In this document: positions 36,001-47,922 of the stretch, in pieces
Layout of the letters: every line of letters begins with the position of its first letter
Position numbering within the stretch: position 1 is the first letter of the stretch
Source of the DNA: Plantago major
Taxonomy: Eukaryota > Streptophyta > Magnoliopsida > Lamiales > Plantaginaceae
NCBI GenBank assembly: GCA_026545765.1
Contig: CM048841.1
Coordinates: 97,111,352 to 97,175,351, forward strand
Length of the DNA stretch: 64,000 bases
Reading direction: 5' to 3'
Made by a program: the position numbers and the translations under genes
Notes under the pieces: generated by a model
Seen by the model: only the letters and a program-made list of their open reading frames with translations
Told to the model about the DNA's origin: nothing
The model's database searches: none

Positions 36001-36554
36001 TCTATCTGGAGGTATGCAGCTTTCTTAAACTAATATAAATTTAGCATGGTTTGTTGCATGATAGGACTTATTATTAGTATGGTTTATGTGTTAGATGATG
36101 GTTGAAATTTATGTAATCTTCATGTTAGACTTTTTGTCCAACCATTCTCATTTTGTGATTTATGACAGTTTTCTTCATGTGGGCATGCTTGCTTTTCTCT
36201 GTAGTACCTAGTGATTTAAGAATGCAATTTCCAGGCCATGAATATTTTTTGTCCGTGCATTGTCTTTTCTTATGTGGAGATTTTACTGCTCTTCTTGGTC
36301 TACTTATGGTCTTCAAAATTTATCTAGTCCATCCGCTGCAAGTGGAACTTGGAGAGCTTAAAGGAAGGTTAACTGAGGTCATTAGCAATTGCGACGCATT
36401 ATGCAAGAGAATTTCTGCTGAAGGACCAGAATCATTGCAATCTTCTATCAGGCCATTTACAGCAGTCTCCTCTGATCAAAAGACCAGCTCAGTGTTTCCG
36501 TCTTCAGACTCAACGGGAGAGACAGAAGACCAATCACCTCAGCAAACAAGTTAG
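33005..36554 (+). CDS. Conserved coiled-coil protein of unknown function, 211 residues
   Basis: Six exons join in phase: 33,005-33,040, 33,162-33,248, 33,481-33,565, 34,776-34,864, 35,900-36,011 and 36,328-36,554. All introns are GT-AG. The N-terminal third is Ser/Thr-rich and probably unstructured (GASESSLAIS, TTAPGESSITD). The middle is strongly helical and charged (LLELFSMYRDWQEEKAQKI, then QEEIENKIEVADALAVKLL), followed by another helix (VELGELKGRLTEVISNCDAL) and a Ser/Thr-rich tail. The amphipathic heptads resemble small coiled-coil subunits of endosomal BLOC/BORC-type complexes, but I do not recognise a named family. It is intact. A TATATATA at 32,928-32,935 is suitably placed upstream. 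Confidence 0.8.
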
Positions 36555-37801
36555 ATACTTCCTTAATGAAACTGGGTCTTTGTATATTCCCAAGTTCAAG
36601 AAAGTTCATTAGAGAAACTGCTATAATGGAGCTTATTTCCCACAGTGAATGTGTTTGAGAAGGGTATAGTTGAGAAACAAATTTCTGTATTGACAAATAC
36701 TGTGATTTATCTCAATAAAGGTATGTTTATGCAAGAGTATTTCTTTTTACACGTTTCAGTTTTGTGCTGGTTAGGTTGGATCCCAGTATGTTACCTCAGG
36801 TTTATTGTTAGGCATTTTCAATTTGAGAAGAAACAAACGATGGATTGCAAAATAGGCTTGTTGGTTTCTGAACTGAAACTCGTAGATCAGGTTTTTTGAT
36901 TTATGAGATGCTGCAGTTAGATAATTATTGTCAGGTATGAACCGTCTTATTGGTGAGCTCATTCACCGGAATCTCTTGAAAGATATACTCGAAATCCCAC
37001 AATACCAGGTCGGCGAAAGTAGAAGCAGGCATTATGCATAAACTGAAAACACATACTACTACTATAAAGACGGCAAGACACCAGAATGCATAGTACTGTT
37101 ACTACTGTATCTGTATGGGTGGTGATTAATTGAAGTAGGTTCTTTTATGGTAGAGAGTGGTTAACCGACAAAGGATGTTAAATCAAATTGAATTGTACTA
37201 GGCTACTAGTTATCTTGTTTTAGTAATGTTGGCTCTCAGATTCAGAAAACAGAGATGTATAGTGTGGCCATGGTGGGAGCAAGGATCCTGTTGCCAAAAA
37301 TGTATCGCAATCTCTTTCTTGAAACCATCTATATTAACCAGGTCTTCAGAATAACGAATACGAATTACAGGTTTATGTCTAATCATTTAGTGTATCCTGG
37401 ACTCCTGGTGTTAGCAGATAAAGAAGATGATAAAGAGCTTGTGCAATACATATATAGAGGCAAAGGATCAAACAGAAGTAAGATTGCACGAAAACGCAAA
37501 AGTTTCATTGAAATATTTTGAATATTAGGGAACAACAGTACATCAGGACCCGGTTCATCCCAGAAAGATTTATCTATACTAAACAAAAAACACCTCAAAA
37601 CCACATCATCAAACAATGGTATGTAAACCTCCAGAATTTGTACTTACTGCCTCTAGATCAAACTCATCTCTGTTATAGCATTTTCATCAGGTACTGCAAT
37701 TAACTATGGTAGTAGTATCGAAGAACGAATAGTGTAATCACCTCATTAAACGAAAACGTAGCTCATTTCATCTCATTAAACGAAAACCAGTATTTGCATA
37801 T
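36555..37801. other. Intergenic DNA between convergent genes
   Basis: 3' UTRs of the coiled-coil gene (from the left) and of GMD (from the right), with spacer between. The short open frames at 36,645-36,899 and 37,255-37,521 show no domain or coding bias I can defend. Confidence 0.45.
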
Positions 37802-39034
37802 TCAAGGCTGCTGTTGAGCATCCATGAATCCAGCATCAACAAGAACCTTCTCTCTCTTAGCCAACTCAACATCCTCATCCACCATCATCTTCACCAGCTG
37901 CTCAAACCCGACTTTCGGCTTCCACCCCAACACTTTCTTCGCCTTACTAGCGTCTCCCTTCAGATTATCCACCTCCGTCGGCCTAAAATACCTCTTATCA
38001 ATCAAAACATGATCCTTCCAATTCAACCCAACATACCCAAACGCCACCACTAAAAACTCCTCAACCGTATGCGAATCCTCCGTCGCCACCACATAATCAT
38101 CTGGCTTCTCCTGCTGCAGCATCATCCACATCGCCTCCACATAGTCCCCCGCAAACCCCCAATCCCTCGACGCCTGCAAATTCCCCAAAAACAGCTTACT
38201 CTGCAGCCCAACCTTAATCCTCCCAACCGCCCTAGTAATCTTCCTAGTCACAAAATTCTCCCCTCTCCTCGGCGACTCATGATTAAATAAAATGCCATTA
38301 CAAGCAAATATCCCAAACGCCTCACGGTAGTTCACAGTGTACCAATGCGCAGCGCATTTCGAAGCAGCATACGGCGATCTCGGATGAAACGGCGTCGTCT
38401 CCGATTGAGGAGGCGGCGTGGATCCGAACATCTCAGACGATCCAGCCTGATAGTACCTGTCAGATGAATTAATACAATTGGATTAATTCCACACCTCGAG
38501 CTTATAAGTTCGTTCGAGCTTTTAGATAAGTTTGTTTGAGCTTTTAGATGAGATGAAATTATATCCGTACCGAATGTGACTCCGACCGGAATCCGCGATG
38601 TGCGATCGGACGGCTTCCAAGAGGCGCAAGGCTCCGGTGGCGACGACATCGGCGGTGTAGTCGGGGATCTCGAAGGAAACAGCAACGTGAGACTGCGCGG
38701 CGAGGTTGTAGACCTCGTCAGGGAGAATCGAGTCGAGCCAGCGGCGGAGAGAGGAGGCGTCGGTGAGATCGGCGTAGTGGAGCTTCATCAATGCCTTCTG
38801 AGCGTTGTGAGGGTCGATGTAGATGTGGTTGATGCGCTGGGTGTTGAAATTGGAGGATCGGCGGATGAGGCCGTGGACTTCGTAGCCTTTGTTGAGGAGG
38901 AATTCGGTGAGGTACGAGCCGTCCTGGCCGGTGATGCCGGTGATCAGGGCGATTTTGCGGCGGGGCTGCGGTGGTGGTGCATTTTCCGATTCGGATTCAG
39001 ATCTGGAGGTGGTGTTGTTGTTTTCGGTTGCCAT
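37802..39034 (-). CDS. GMD: GDP-D-mannose 4,6-dehydratase
   Basis: A cytosolic short-chain dehydrogenase/reductase that converts GDP-mannose to GDP-4-keto-6-deoxymannose, the first step to GDP-L-fucose for cell-wall polymers and glycans. Two exons (38,571-39,034 and 37,802-38,456) join to give 372 residues, matching plant GMD/MUR1. The NADP-binding motif GITGQDG is at residues 33-39. The active-site segment SSEMFG is at about 161-166, and YAASK is at 184-188 (catalytic Tyr184 and Lys188). [16 protein letters not shown] and [14 protein letters not shown] are further GMD signatures. Many plant GMD genes have no intron in this position; here one of about 115 bp follows SHI. It is intact, and the coding sequence is GC-richer than its surroundings. 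Confidence 0.95.
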
Positions 39035-39047
39035 TGGAGGTGTTTTT

Positions 39048-39066
39048 GAGAGAGAGAGAGAGAGAG
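39048..39066. repeat. GA microsatellite in the GMD leader
   Basis: Uninterrupted (GA)n of about 19 bases just upstream of the GMD start codon, within the probable 5' UTR. Confidence 0.85.
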
Positions 39067-39881
39067 TGTGAAAATGGCGCTGATCTACTGCTATATTTTG
39101 AGCTGATAAAACAGGTTAGAGACTAGAGAGTAGAGGCCAACGGAGTGTTTAGTTACGCGTATTGAGTAAACTCAATTCAAACTTGTAACCAAACACTCCG
39201 TTACTGTTTTTGTAATGTGGCTGAACTGAGGAGAGTGTTAATTGCGTTTCCTCATTTGGATTAACATTTATAGTCCTGTTGACAATTTAGGATTTTTTTT
39301 TTTAAACGGCAGAAAATTAGAAATTAACGATTTACCTCACGTCTTTTACAAGAATAAAGTTAGCACACTTATCTAAGGGCAATCTTTATCTAATTTAAGT
39401 CCTACTGTTAAGATTTTTATTTTAAGTACGCATGTACATTATAGATTAAAGTATATTTCAAAACTATTTGTATCGTTTTAAAACTATTGAGCATATACAT
39501 AAAGGTGGCAAAAGTAATGACTAAAAAGATTTCTTACCATCTACTCGATTATTAAATTGTGATCAATTTATATAGACTAACCGATCTAAAGGATTGTAAC
39601 TATTAAATAGAAGGTGCATCTTAATATCAGAATTATTAATGTCGTTGATTCGACTTATCCTGAAATAACCATATCATTCAAATTAGACTTTCTAATACGT
39701 ATGTTTCAACCTTACCTAACTCAAAGCTTATATGTTTAATATGCATATAAAATTCTGAATTTCATATTCGAGTTGAAATGTAATCTAACCGGTTCAGTAA
39801 GTACCCAAACCCTACTCGACCCGATAACCTAAAGTTGGCATAGTAGTAACGAAACAGTTGCGGTGGTACATGCTTCCTCAC
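39067..39881. other. Divergent intergenic region (GMD / CCCH6-like)
   Basis: GMD promoter on the minus side and the CCCH6-like promoter on the plus side, in AT-rich DNA. The segment near 39,138-39,202 contains an inverted repeat: the pair aacggagtgtttagtta and taaccaaacactccgtta could form a hairpin. Confidence 0.5.
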
Positions 39882-39889
39882 TATATATT
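39882..39889 (+). promoter_or_regulatory. TATA-like box of the CCCH6-like gene
   Basis: TATATATT lies 77 bases upstream of the ATG at 39,966. Confidence 0.5.
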
Positions 39890-39965
39890 CACCGCAGCTC
39901 ATACTACTCTTCGTCTTCTCCCAAAAAAAACCAGTCGATGATACACACAGCAAGCTAATACAATT

Positions 39966-42648
39966 ATGGTTCTCGAGAAGAAATCCAGTTCGGTTTCGCA
40001 GCCTTCTAATCTTAAGCTTCGCCAGGTATGGTAAATTGGTAACACACTTAATCGATTCAGATCATTCAATGTCGTACGCTATTGCTCGAGGATTCAGTTT
40101 CATTCCGTCAAATTTGTTTTTTTGTGTTTTCTAGTGTGCAATCGACGATTTTACACATGTTTAATTTGTATGTAAATGTATGTACATTGGAAAGAAGAAA
40201 TAACCCTAGGCCGTACATGAATTTTGTGGTAAACAGGCCAGTATTTATGTGTATTTGGCAGAATAGTTATTAGGTGTTGTTGTTCTCTTGTTACCGGCTC
40301 GTTCGTATGAGACTCGTGTTGTTCTAGCTAGAGAAGGTGTGAGAGTTTATGAATCACATGTTTTCATCTACAAGATATAATGCAGGTTTGAATTCAACAC
40401 ATATGCAGTATCATTGTTATGTTTAAAAATGGTGTGCATTTTGCTGAGTTTTTGGAGTTGTTTAGGTTGACATAGCGCGCTTTCGTTTCTTGGATGCTAT
40501 TTGTGAACTTTTTGTGTATATCATGTAGTTAAAATATGGAGTCTGATTCACTCAGGGCCATTTTTGTTGGGAAACAGGTCAATTGTCCTGCAAAATTTGG
40601 TGTCAAGTACAAGGCTTCGAGGTCTAATGCTGTACTGCCGAAAAATCATCTTGCTTGGTATGTTCCTCTGCATAGAAAACCGTTACAGCAGGATTTCTCA
40701 CAATGGAAATGTCCTCCCAAAGTAAGCCATATACGTCATGTAGCACTGTATATAAGGAAATTTTATCATTTAAGAGATGGTCGCAGTCCTTTACGTCATG
40801 TCAGATTTTAGTCGAATGTAACTAACTTCAACAGATGGCCTAAACAGACTTTTCTGCTATTGATTTCTGTTCAAACAGTTCAATCTGAATGTTGATTGGC
40901 AAATTGCTGCTGGTGAAGAGAGCCAGGAGATAGAGGTTCAAAGGCTTAGGGAAAGTACCATTGTAGAAGCAAGATATGCCAATCTTTCTTCTATACCTCC
41001 AAGGTAAAGTATCTTGTAGTTAACAGAATTCTCTTGTGATTCGAAAACCCCCTTCCCGATTCGAAATTCCCTGCCCACACCCAAATTTGAAAATTGGGGG
41101 TCTCTGACCAGCGTTCTTATAGGCACGGTGAATTTTAATGCAGTATAACTAACACAGAAGGATTTCGAGAAAGTAAAACAAAGCGACCATTCATGCATTT
41201 TTCATGTTGATATAATAGCTGGGCTTATTGTTCTCAAATTGACAAAGTGCACTTTTCTCATATCTTTATCTAGCCCCTTTGATTCTCTGGACGTCGAATG
41301 TGAACTTAATGATGATAATGAAATTCCGCATATACCAATCATTCCAATCGAAGTAGAAGCAGCAGAATCTGCGCAATCGGATCACTGGTTAACTTCGTCC
41401 AATCTGTCCATCCCTCAGAACCAACATGTTGAAGACGACTCTGTTCTTGGCATGCTAAATGGGATGCAAGGTGGTGATCTTGTAGTTGCTGCTTCTATCG
41501 TGGCTGCAATCATGCAAATTGGAGAGTGCTTTGACACCAAGCTGCTGTTTGACGTTGTTAGCAACCCGGATATTGTAAAGAGTCTAATTGTTGAAGTTGG
41601 GAAGCAAAGCAGAGAAATTTCAGGTACACTCTCCCCCTCTACAAATTTGGGAACCAATGCTGAGCCAATCCCAAATACATCGTTGTCCCTTCCAAGCTTG
41701 GAACCTGATTCAGCTGCTAATAAATTCACAAGGATTCTTGGTGAGGGGAGTACAGAAAGTACAACAATGTGCATGCCGAAGCCTTTAAGTCCCTTGCTGA
41801 GCCTCAAGTCCTACGAGTCAGCTAGAAAGGACTGGGATAATGGACCCAAATCACCTATTCGTTCGGTTATAAATAAAATTGCTGACAGAAAGCATGAGAC
41901 ATCTCTAATCCCAGCCACAACTACAACATGTGAGGAACAGAGTAAAAGTACAAGTTACAAATGTGAATCCCCTTCTCTTGTCCCCGACAAACCAATGACA
42001 GCATTGAGTTCAACTTCTAAATCGAATGTAGAACTGTTCAAGAAAAAGATAAATGAATACGGAGTGCATCACACTTCTGGAACAAAGCCATGTGCACCAC
42101 TAATGCCTGCCACCCCGAGGCCTAATGTGGAAGAGATGAAGATGTCGGTAGCTCCTCTGAATCATCCACCTGCAAGAACAGGTATGGAAAACATGAATGA
42201 GATGATAAATGGTTATAAGCCCTTGCCGCTGTCAAGCACTCCAATGCAGGCTAATCGATATGTCTTCAACAATGCAATGAAGAGGAAGTTTTCCTCAGCA
42301 GGCATGTTTCACTCTTCTGCATTTTCGCGAGTGACTACCCCTCCAGTGAAGGACTCTAATTACTACAAATCTCTAGTCAGGCAACATGGACAAATTCATG
42401 AAAATGAAAAGATGCCCTTGTACTTTGGCCGACCTGCTAATTGTTCACAAGGGCCAGAAGTGTCAAATGAACTGTATCCAAACTTTCAGTGGCCCAGTGA
42501 GCATTTTAATAGCCTGAGGTACTTTCAAAATGATCATGATTTCTCTTATCTGCACAATAATACACTTAACCAGTTGAGGGCCAGTCATATGACAGAGGCT
42601 TCCCATGTAAAGAGGATGAGATTCTGTACTCTTACCAACAATTACTGA
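39966..42648 (+). CDS. CCCH6/LUMINIDEPENDENS-like nuclear protein lacking an obvious CCCH finger
   Basis: Four exons join in phase: 39,966-40,025, 40,578-40,721, 40,879-41,003 and 41,274-42,648, giving 567 residues. The segment QWKCPPKFNLNVDWQIAAGE, then EESQEIEVQ and SSIPPSPFDS, resembles the conserved region of plant zinc finger CCCH protein 6 and, more distantly, LUMINIDEPENDENS. A conserved-looking helix (GDLVVAASIVAAIMQIGECF) and DVVSNPDIVKSL follow, then a long Ser/Pro/Asn-rich region. Near the C-terminus NYYKSLVRQHG recalls the lead-in to the CCCH finger of that family, but the following MPLYFGRPANCSQGPE has only one cysteine where CX7-8CX4-5CX3H is expected. The finger therefore appears lost. 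The family link is from memory of the motif pattern and is moderate in certainty. Confidence 0.6.
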
Positions 42649-43382
42649 GGCAGTTGCGGTGATAGTGTTGGGCTTGTTGATGAAGCATCGATGATCAAGT
42701 CCAGTGAATATGTGACGTGCTAACATCAGTGTTTGCAGTCGCTAGTTTCTAATATGCCCAGTCGAACTTGAGCCAAATACAGTGTGTTCTGATCTTGCAT
42801 GGTAAATCTTTCTGGTAAGTAAAAGGATAACTTTCTGATGTTTTGATTGTTTCAGATTATGGTTGGCTTAGGATGGTGTTTCAGCTAAATCTTCTTGAAC
42901 TGTTGTTGCCTTGTTGGCTCAACTTTGACTCTTGTTGGCTGTGGGCAGCAATCACTATTATGCGTTCCGCTTGATCTTTGGGGGGATTCGATTATGGGGC
43001 AATACCAATCATCTTGACCTTCATAATAGACCCATTGTGAATAGTGAGAGACGAGATCATAGGGTCAACCAAACCGATGTTCAGACCCGATAGGAAAGTT
43101 AAAAAGAATACTAATGAACCGGACCGTGTTACTCTAATCCATCAAACAATCTTTCTTAAAATGAGGAGAAAAAGTTCCAAGAAGCACAGACAAATCACAC
43201 TGGCGAAACATATGCCAATGGCACTCTTATTATAATACAAACCAACAAAGTTTCAACAAGTACAGACAATCACACTTAAGTGCAAACACACTCTTATTCG
43301 AGAAGAAATTAAACGTGAAGAGAAGATGAACTGAGGCTCAAGTTCTAAACCGGAAACTGAAGTGAAACCAAGAACAGTAATA
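42649..43382. other. 3' UTR of the CCCH6-like gene and spacer
   Basis: The 3' UTR probably extends to about 42,970. The rest is spacer between convergent features; no gene is seen. Confidence 0.45.
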
Positions 43383-45795
43383 TCAGACATATTCCTCGCT
43401 GTTGTTGGACCTAGTCCTTTTGCGGGAGTCCGTTTCACAGTACTCAGGAACAGGATCTCTCTTCTCTGGGCCGCTGATAGCAGGGGTCTTGGTGAAGAAA
43501 TTCCTACACCAGACAACTGAAGTCTTGGGAGTTCTTGTCATCTTCCCCGTTCACAAAGTCTATGTAGAACGTGCCAAATCGGTACGTATATCTATCAGCC
43601 CATTCAAAGTTACCTCCAAGTGAGGACAAGAAGTACCTCCTCACATTTACGCCAGCCTCTCTACATATCACACTCACACATACATATTAGACTGTTATGT
43701 GGGATGACAAAAAAATGGAAATATATGAAGTTCTGCAGGACGGAGGAGTATTTAACAGACTAATATAAGTACCTGATTGCTTCTCTAAGGAACCAGAGAT
43801 GTTCTCTGTAGTATCTAACCCTCACTGGGTCATGCTTAGCTTTTGAGGTAATTGAGGATATTGTTGTAGGATCACCACAGCCTGTATAAATTAAGAGGAG
43901 TCTGTAATTGTTTATTATCCAAACCAACAAGGTAGTGAAATTTATGCCAATGTACTTTGAAATTCTATATTCTCAGTAATGTAAATGAGATTTATCTTAT
44001 AAGTTTCCTTTGCGTAAACCAACAGGTTGTATAAACCTCTCGGAACGTGTATAGCCATGGCACACCAGTCTGAAAGATAAAAGTGAAGCATGATTAGATC
44101 AATGTAATGTACCATGTATGAACAATACATAATGGTGATGGAATGGAGTATTTTCGTACCGCTTCACCAATTGGGGTGCCATCTTTTTCATCTGCGAAAG
44201 AATAGCAAGACAAAATTTGTGGTAAGAGAAGAATTTTCATATGGCGTCTGAGAATTGTTTTCGAGTAGTAATAAATCTGGACTTACATGAGGTGGTAATT
44301 CCTCTGTCTGACATATAAGTGTCTGGATCCCCTGGATGTTTGGGAGTTAGGGTAGCATACCAAGTTGTATAGTAATTTATACCTATGAAGTCATAAGATC
44401 CATTCACTATCTTGAATTCTTCGTCGGTGAAGTTTGGAAGATGATGGCCTACTGTAATCCTCATGTTTGGGGGATAATCCCCGGTTGTTACTGGGGCAGT
44501 AAACCATCCAAACATCCAATCAAGACGCGAATGACAACGTTCCTGTCATCATCAGTGTCATTCAAAGGCACGAAAAAATGTGAAGTGTTTGTGATTCCAA
44601 TCTTGCTGATTCATCTATTCGTTCATCAAGAATGTTAGTATGCATGAAAGATTTTAGATAACATGGATTTTTTTTTGAAATATCAGATTCTTATTATTCT
44701 GACATTCAGTGAATAACTTGAAATGAATTCTATGAGGCGATTGTTGAATCTAGAATTTCTCTCGGTACGACTTCACAGCATAAGCGTGTGCAAGGATCAT
44801 GTTGTGTGCCACTATGTATGGCTCGGTACCAGCATCTCCCTTGGTGGAAAGTTTTGGAACACCCCCTCCCCTGTAAGCACACATTGTTTGTATTTGGGTA
44901 TATGATTCTCCGAAGTTATACCGTGGCCAGGTGGAAATGTGCCAGCAACATATCCGAAGTTACAGTAAGTCCACCCCTCGTTGAATGTGATCCAGTTCTT
45001 GACTCTATCGCCAAATTTCCAGAAACACAGCTCCGCATAATCAACAAAATCTTTCCTGTACATATACGTTCGCTGTAATCAGTGTGGAACTTCTGCAAAC
45101 AAACGATAACAAGTCATATCGTGAATGTTTTTACTTGCACAATATTGCGAGACAGGAACCCTCCATACGCAAGCTCCAAGGTAAGGGGTAGATCCCAATG
45201 GAAGAGAATAATACATGGCTCGATACCTATACGCATACATACATTTTGTGATTTTGAAGTCATATCACATGGAGTATGTCATTTTTAGAGTCATTTTGGT
45301 TGTGAAGTTGGATATAGTTTAGTTACCGTTAGCAATGAGTTCATCGATCAGATCGTTATAGTATTTGATCCCATCTTCGCTGACACCGACATCTAGTTTA
45401 CCACCTGGCAAAACCCTAGGCCATGATATGGAAAAACGGTAGGCCTCAAGACCAATTTTCTTCATCGACTGTACATCGTTCTACAGATTTTACGAAAGAT
45501 TGATAGACAGTTTCAGTTCAGTAATGTTCTTATGTATATCAAGTGCATGAAGCTCATGTAGCTAAAATGCAAGTTTACCTTGTACATATGATACTGGTCA
45601 ACGAGTACATTTCAATTGGTGCCACCAGCAACTTTGTCTGTAATATTGAGCATACCTAATGGTCAATCAATACTATACATCCATAAAATTTAGTAATAAG
45701 CAAGAGAAGAACTTTGAAGCTAGACCTGGGTGAAGTTGAGTCCATGAGTCCCATACACTAGGGCCTTTCCCACTTTCATTATGTGCTCCTTCGAA
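43383..45795 (-). pseudogene. GH1 beta-glucosidase pseudogene
   Basis: Exons of a GH1 beta-glucosidase are recognisable in order on the minus strand: FEGAHNESGKGPSVWDSWTQ (near 45,795), NVLVDQYHMYK (45,590-45,655), [20 protein letters not shown] (45,330-45,485), [12 protein letters not shown] (about 45,145-45,230), [20 protein letters not shown] (44,810-45,065), a 44,285-44,640 block with FDFIGINYYTT-like sequence (SYDFIGINYYTTWY), YNLLVYAKETYKINLIYITE (about 43,965-44,085), REHLWFLREAI (about 43,780-43,870) and NVRRYFLSSLGGNFEWADRY (43,545-43,665). Damage includes an in-frame TGA at 45,612-45,614, a one-base deletion near 44,520 (before MFGWF), one extra G near 43,548, and loss of the signal-peptide exon. 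The acid/base motif NEP reads NEG, and the nucleophile motif ITENG reads ITENI. It is not a working enzyme. Confidence 0.9.
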
Positions 45796-46599
45796 CTATA
45801 CGAAAAAGTAGCGTACTCGTAAGCAAATAAGTATATGCCACATAGCATAGGTAATACAGTAATATGACATTTGTAGTTATAAATTAACCTGGTAAGCTGA
45901 TGCAGTCTTTTATAGGCTGATTATATAGCTAGTGTAAGCTATACATTTCTGGATGAATTATCTAGAATGTACTGCTCCTTTTCTTTTGAGAGATAGATAG
46001 ATGGGTCCATGAATACATAAAATATAAGTATTATTTAACCATATACGTGTTCAAGATTTAAGTTAAAAAGTGAGCATGGTTGCTAACTATATTTTTTCAG
46101 AAAGATTAGAAGGACCAACAAACTGATAACATAAAAATGATGTATATTAAAACAACAATGTTTAGACAAAACAATTTGTAATACTTAGAGCATAAATGAT
46201 AATGCTAGAGTAATCATTGCATAATCATTACTAAATCAATCACACAACAAACATACACTGAATTACAAATTCACTCTTGACGGAATTCGAACACGTAATC
46301 TCAAGATTATGACAACTCAATCAATCTAACTAATGATGTCAACATTATTAATTAAAATGTCAATTAACACAATCTTTTCACTCCTACTTTCAATTCCGAA
46401 TCAGGTAACAATACATTTTTTTTATGTCACCACCTATCATTATCATTCTTTTCTTTATATATAAAATATTTATATTACTAGGAATTATTCTTTTCTTGCC
46501 TCTTTAATTGAAATTCATTTACCCTTTTGTGGGGTAATTGGAATATGATTAACTCTTCCCTAAATGGCAGTTAAGTACTTTAAGAACACCTTATCCCCA
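45796..46599. other. AT-rich intergenic DNA
   Basis: Spacer between the GH1 pseudogene and the LINE remnant. No gene or clear repeat family is recognised. Confidence 0.45.
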
Positions 46600-47221
46600 A
46601 TCCAAAAAAACAGCCCCTCTTATATGTAAATGGAAGCCCTCCCATCAGACCTACACTATGAATATAGATGGATCATGCCAGGATAATGGTCACGTCGGAG
46701 TAGGCATTATTATCAGAAACCAAGAAGGAGTGTTTATAAAAGCTAGTGCAACTTTTATTGACACCACTGATCATAATACGGTTGAAATAGTGGCCCTACA
46801 GTGAGGAATAAAATTGTGTTTACAAAATGATTTCTTTTCTGTTGGCATACAAATTGACTCTAAATTTCTTATATCATGTTTAAACAGGCAGGCTGTAGCT
46901 ACACCTCACCAGCAGCTCCTACTTGATGATATCCGAGGAAACATGGAAAGATTGCCACATGTGACAGTCTCTTTTGTATACCGGGAGGAAAATGCAGTTG
47001 CAGATCATCTCGCAAAAGAAGCAAGCAGGAAAACTTTTGGAAAAAATACTCCCGAAGACCTATGTAATAGTTCTAGTACTTATCGTTTTCATTACATTTG
47101 GGACATATGCCCTACGTGGCTTGCAAATGTAATATTTAAGGACTATATAATAGCTATATTAGACTTGTAAAACCTTAATTAAGTAGTAATGAAGCATCCT
47201 TTTCAAAAAAAAAAAAAAAAA
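46600..47221 (+). mobile_element. 5'-truncated LINE (L1-type) 3' end with RNase H remnant and poly(A)
   Basis: The frame from about 46,620 encodes the C-terminal RNase H of a plant L1-type retroelement: MNIDGSCQDNGHVGVGIIIR, HNTVEIVALQ, QIDSKFLISCLN and VSFVYREENAVADHLAKEA. An in-frame TGA at 46,802-46,804 replaces the Trp expected after ALQ. About 35 bases after the final stop (47,168-47,170) an uninterrupted run of 17 A (47,205-47,221) marks the retroposed 3' end. No exact target duplication was found by eye. It is inactive. Confidence 0.78.
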
Positions 47222-47922
47222 TCTTCCCCAAGTCCGGTATTGCATAGGAACATGAGGAACCTGACATATATCATGATTAAATCAATTATAGTGGAAAACA
47301 TTATTAATTTTAGGTCCTTAAAATATTCTCATAAAACATTATTCACTAACACTATATTTATATTTGATAACATCAGTCGGACTATTTATTTATTTTGTCT
47401 CATTTGGTTCGTAATTTGGAATGTTACATGGCACACAACTTCGTTACTTGTGACTACTTTATGATATTGATATAGATAAATAAATACATATATACACATT
47501 TTCTTATTGGTGTTCGTATTTCAGGGCTTAACTTTTCATCAGAACATGCACATAAAGGCTGTCGCAATTAATATAATGTGATTGCCGGTCACACATGTTT
47601 CCTTCTGTTACGCCATGTTCTATAACCCCTTCTTATTTCAGTTTGATGTCACATAAACCTCCTATATGACCGATTTCCCATTTATGTGACTTTATTTGAC
47701 AAAGTTGTGCTCATTTTCTAGTAGTGAATGCAGATGGTTTCCAGTGGTCTTTTGTGCTTGTCTGTTCTGTATTTAGTCTATCATACGTAGATTTACGTAT
47801 ATTAGCATTTTCAGACTCTGTTAAGAAATATCAGTACATGATCAATACAATAGTACCTTCCTATGAGCTCAAACACATTACAAGCTATCTCCCTATATCA
47901 GAAAGACCGGCGTGCACTTCAC
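47222..47922. other. Intergenic DNA, 3' flank of the BTB gene
   Basis: AT-rich spacer to the left and probable 3' UTR of the minus-strand BTB gene to the right. No gene is seen. Confidence 0.45.

Noticed and set aside
38576..39049. 157-codon plus-strand open frame over the GMD gene
   Set aside because: It is the antisense shadow of the GC-rich first GMD exon, has no recognisable domain, and the minus-strand frame is clearly the real one.
46814..47170. RNase H frame as a functional gene
   Set aside because: An in-frame stop upstream, truncation and the poly(A) tail mark it as a LINE remnant.
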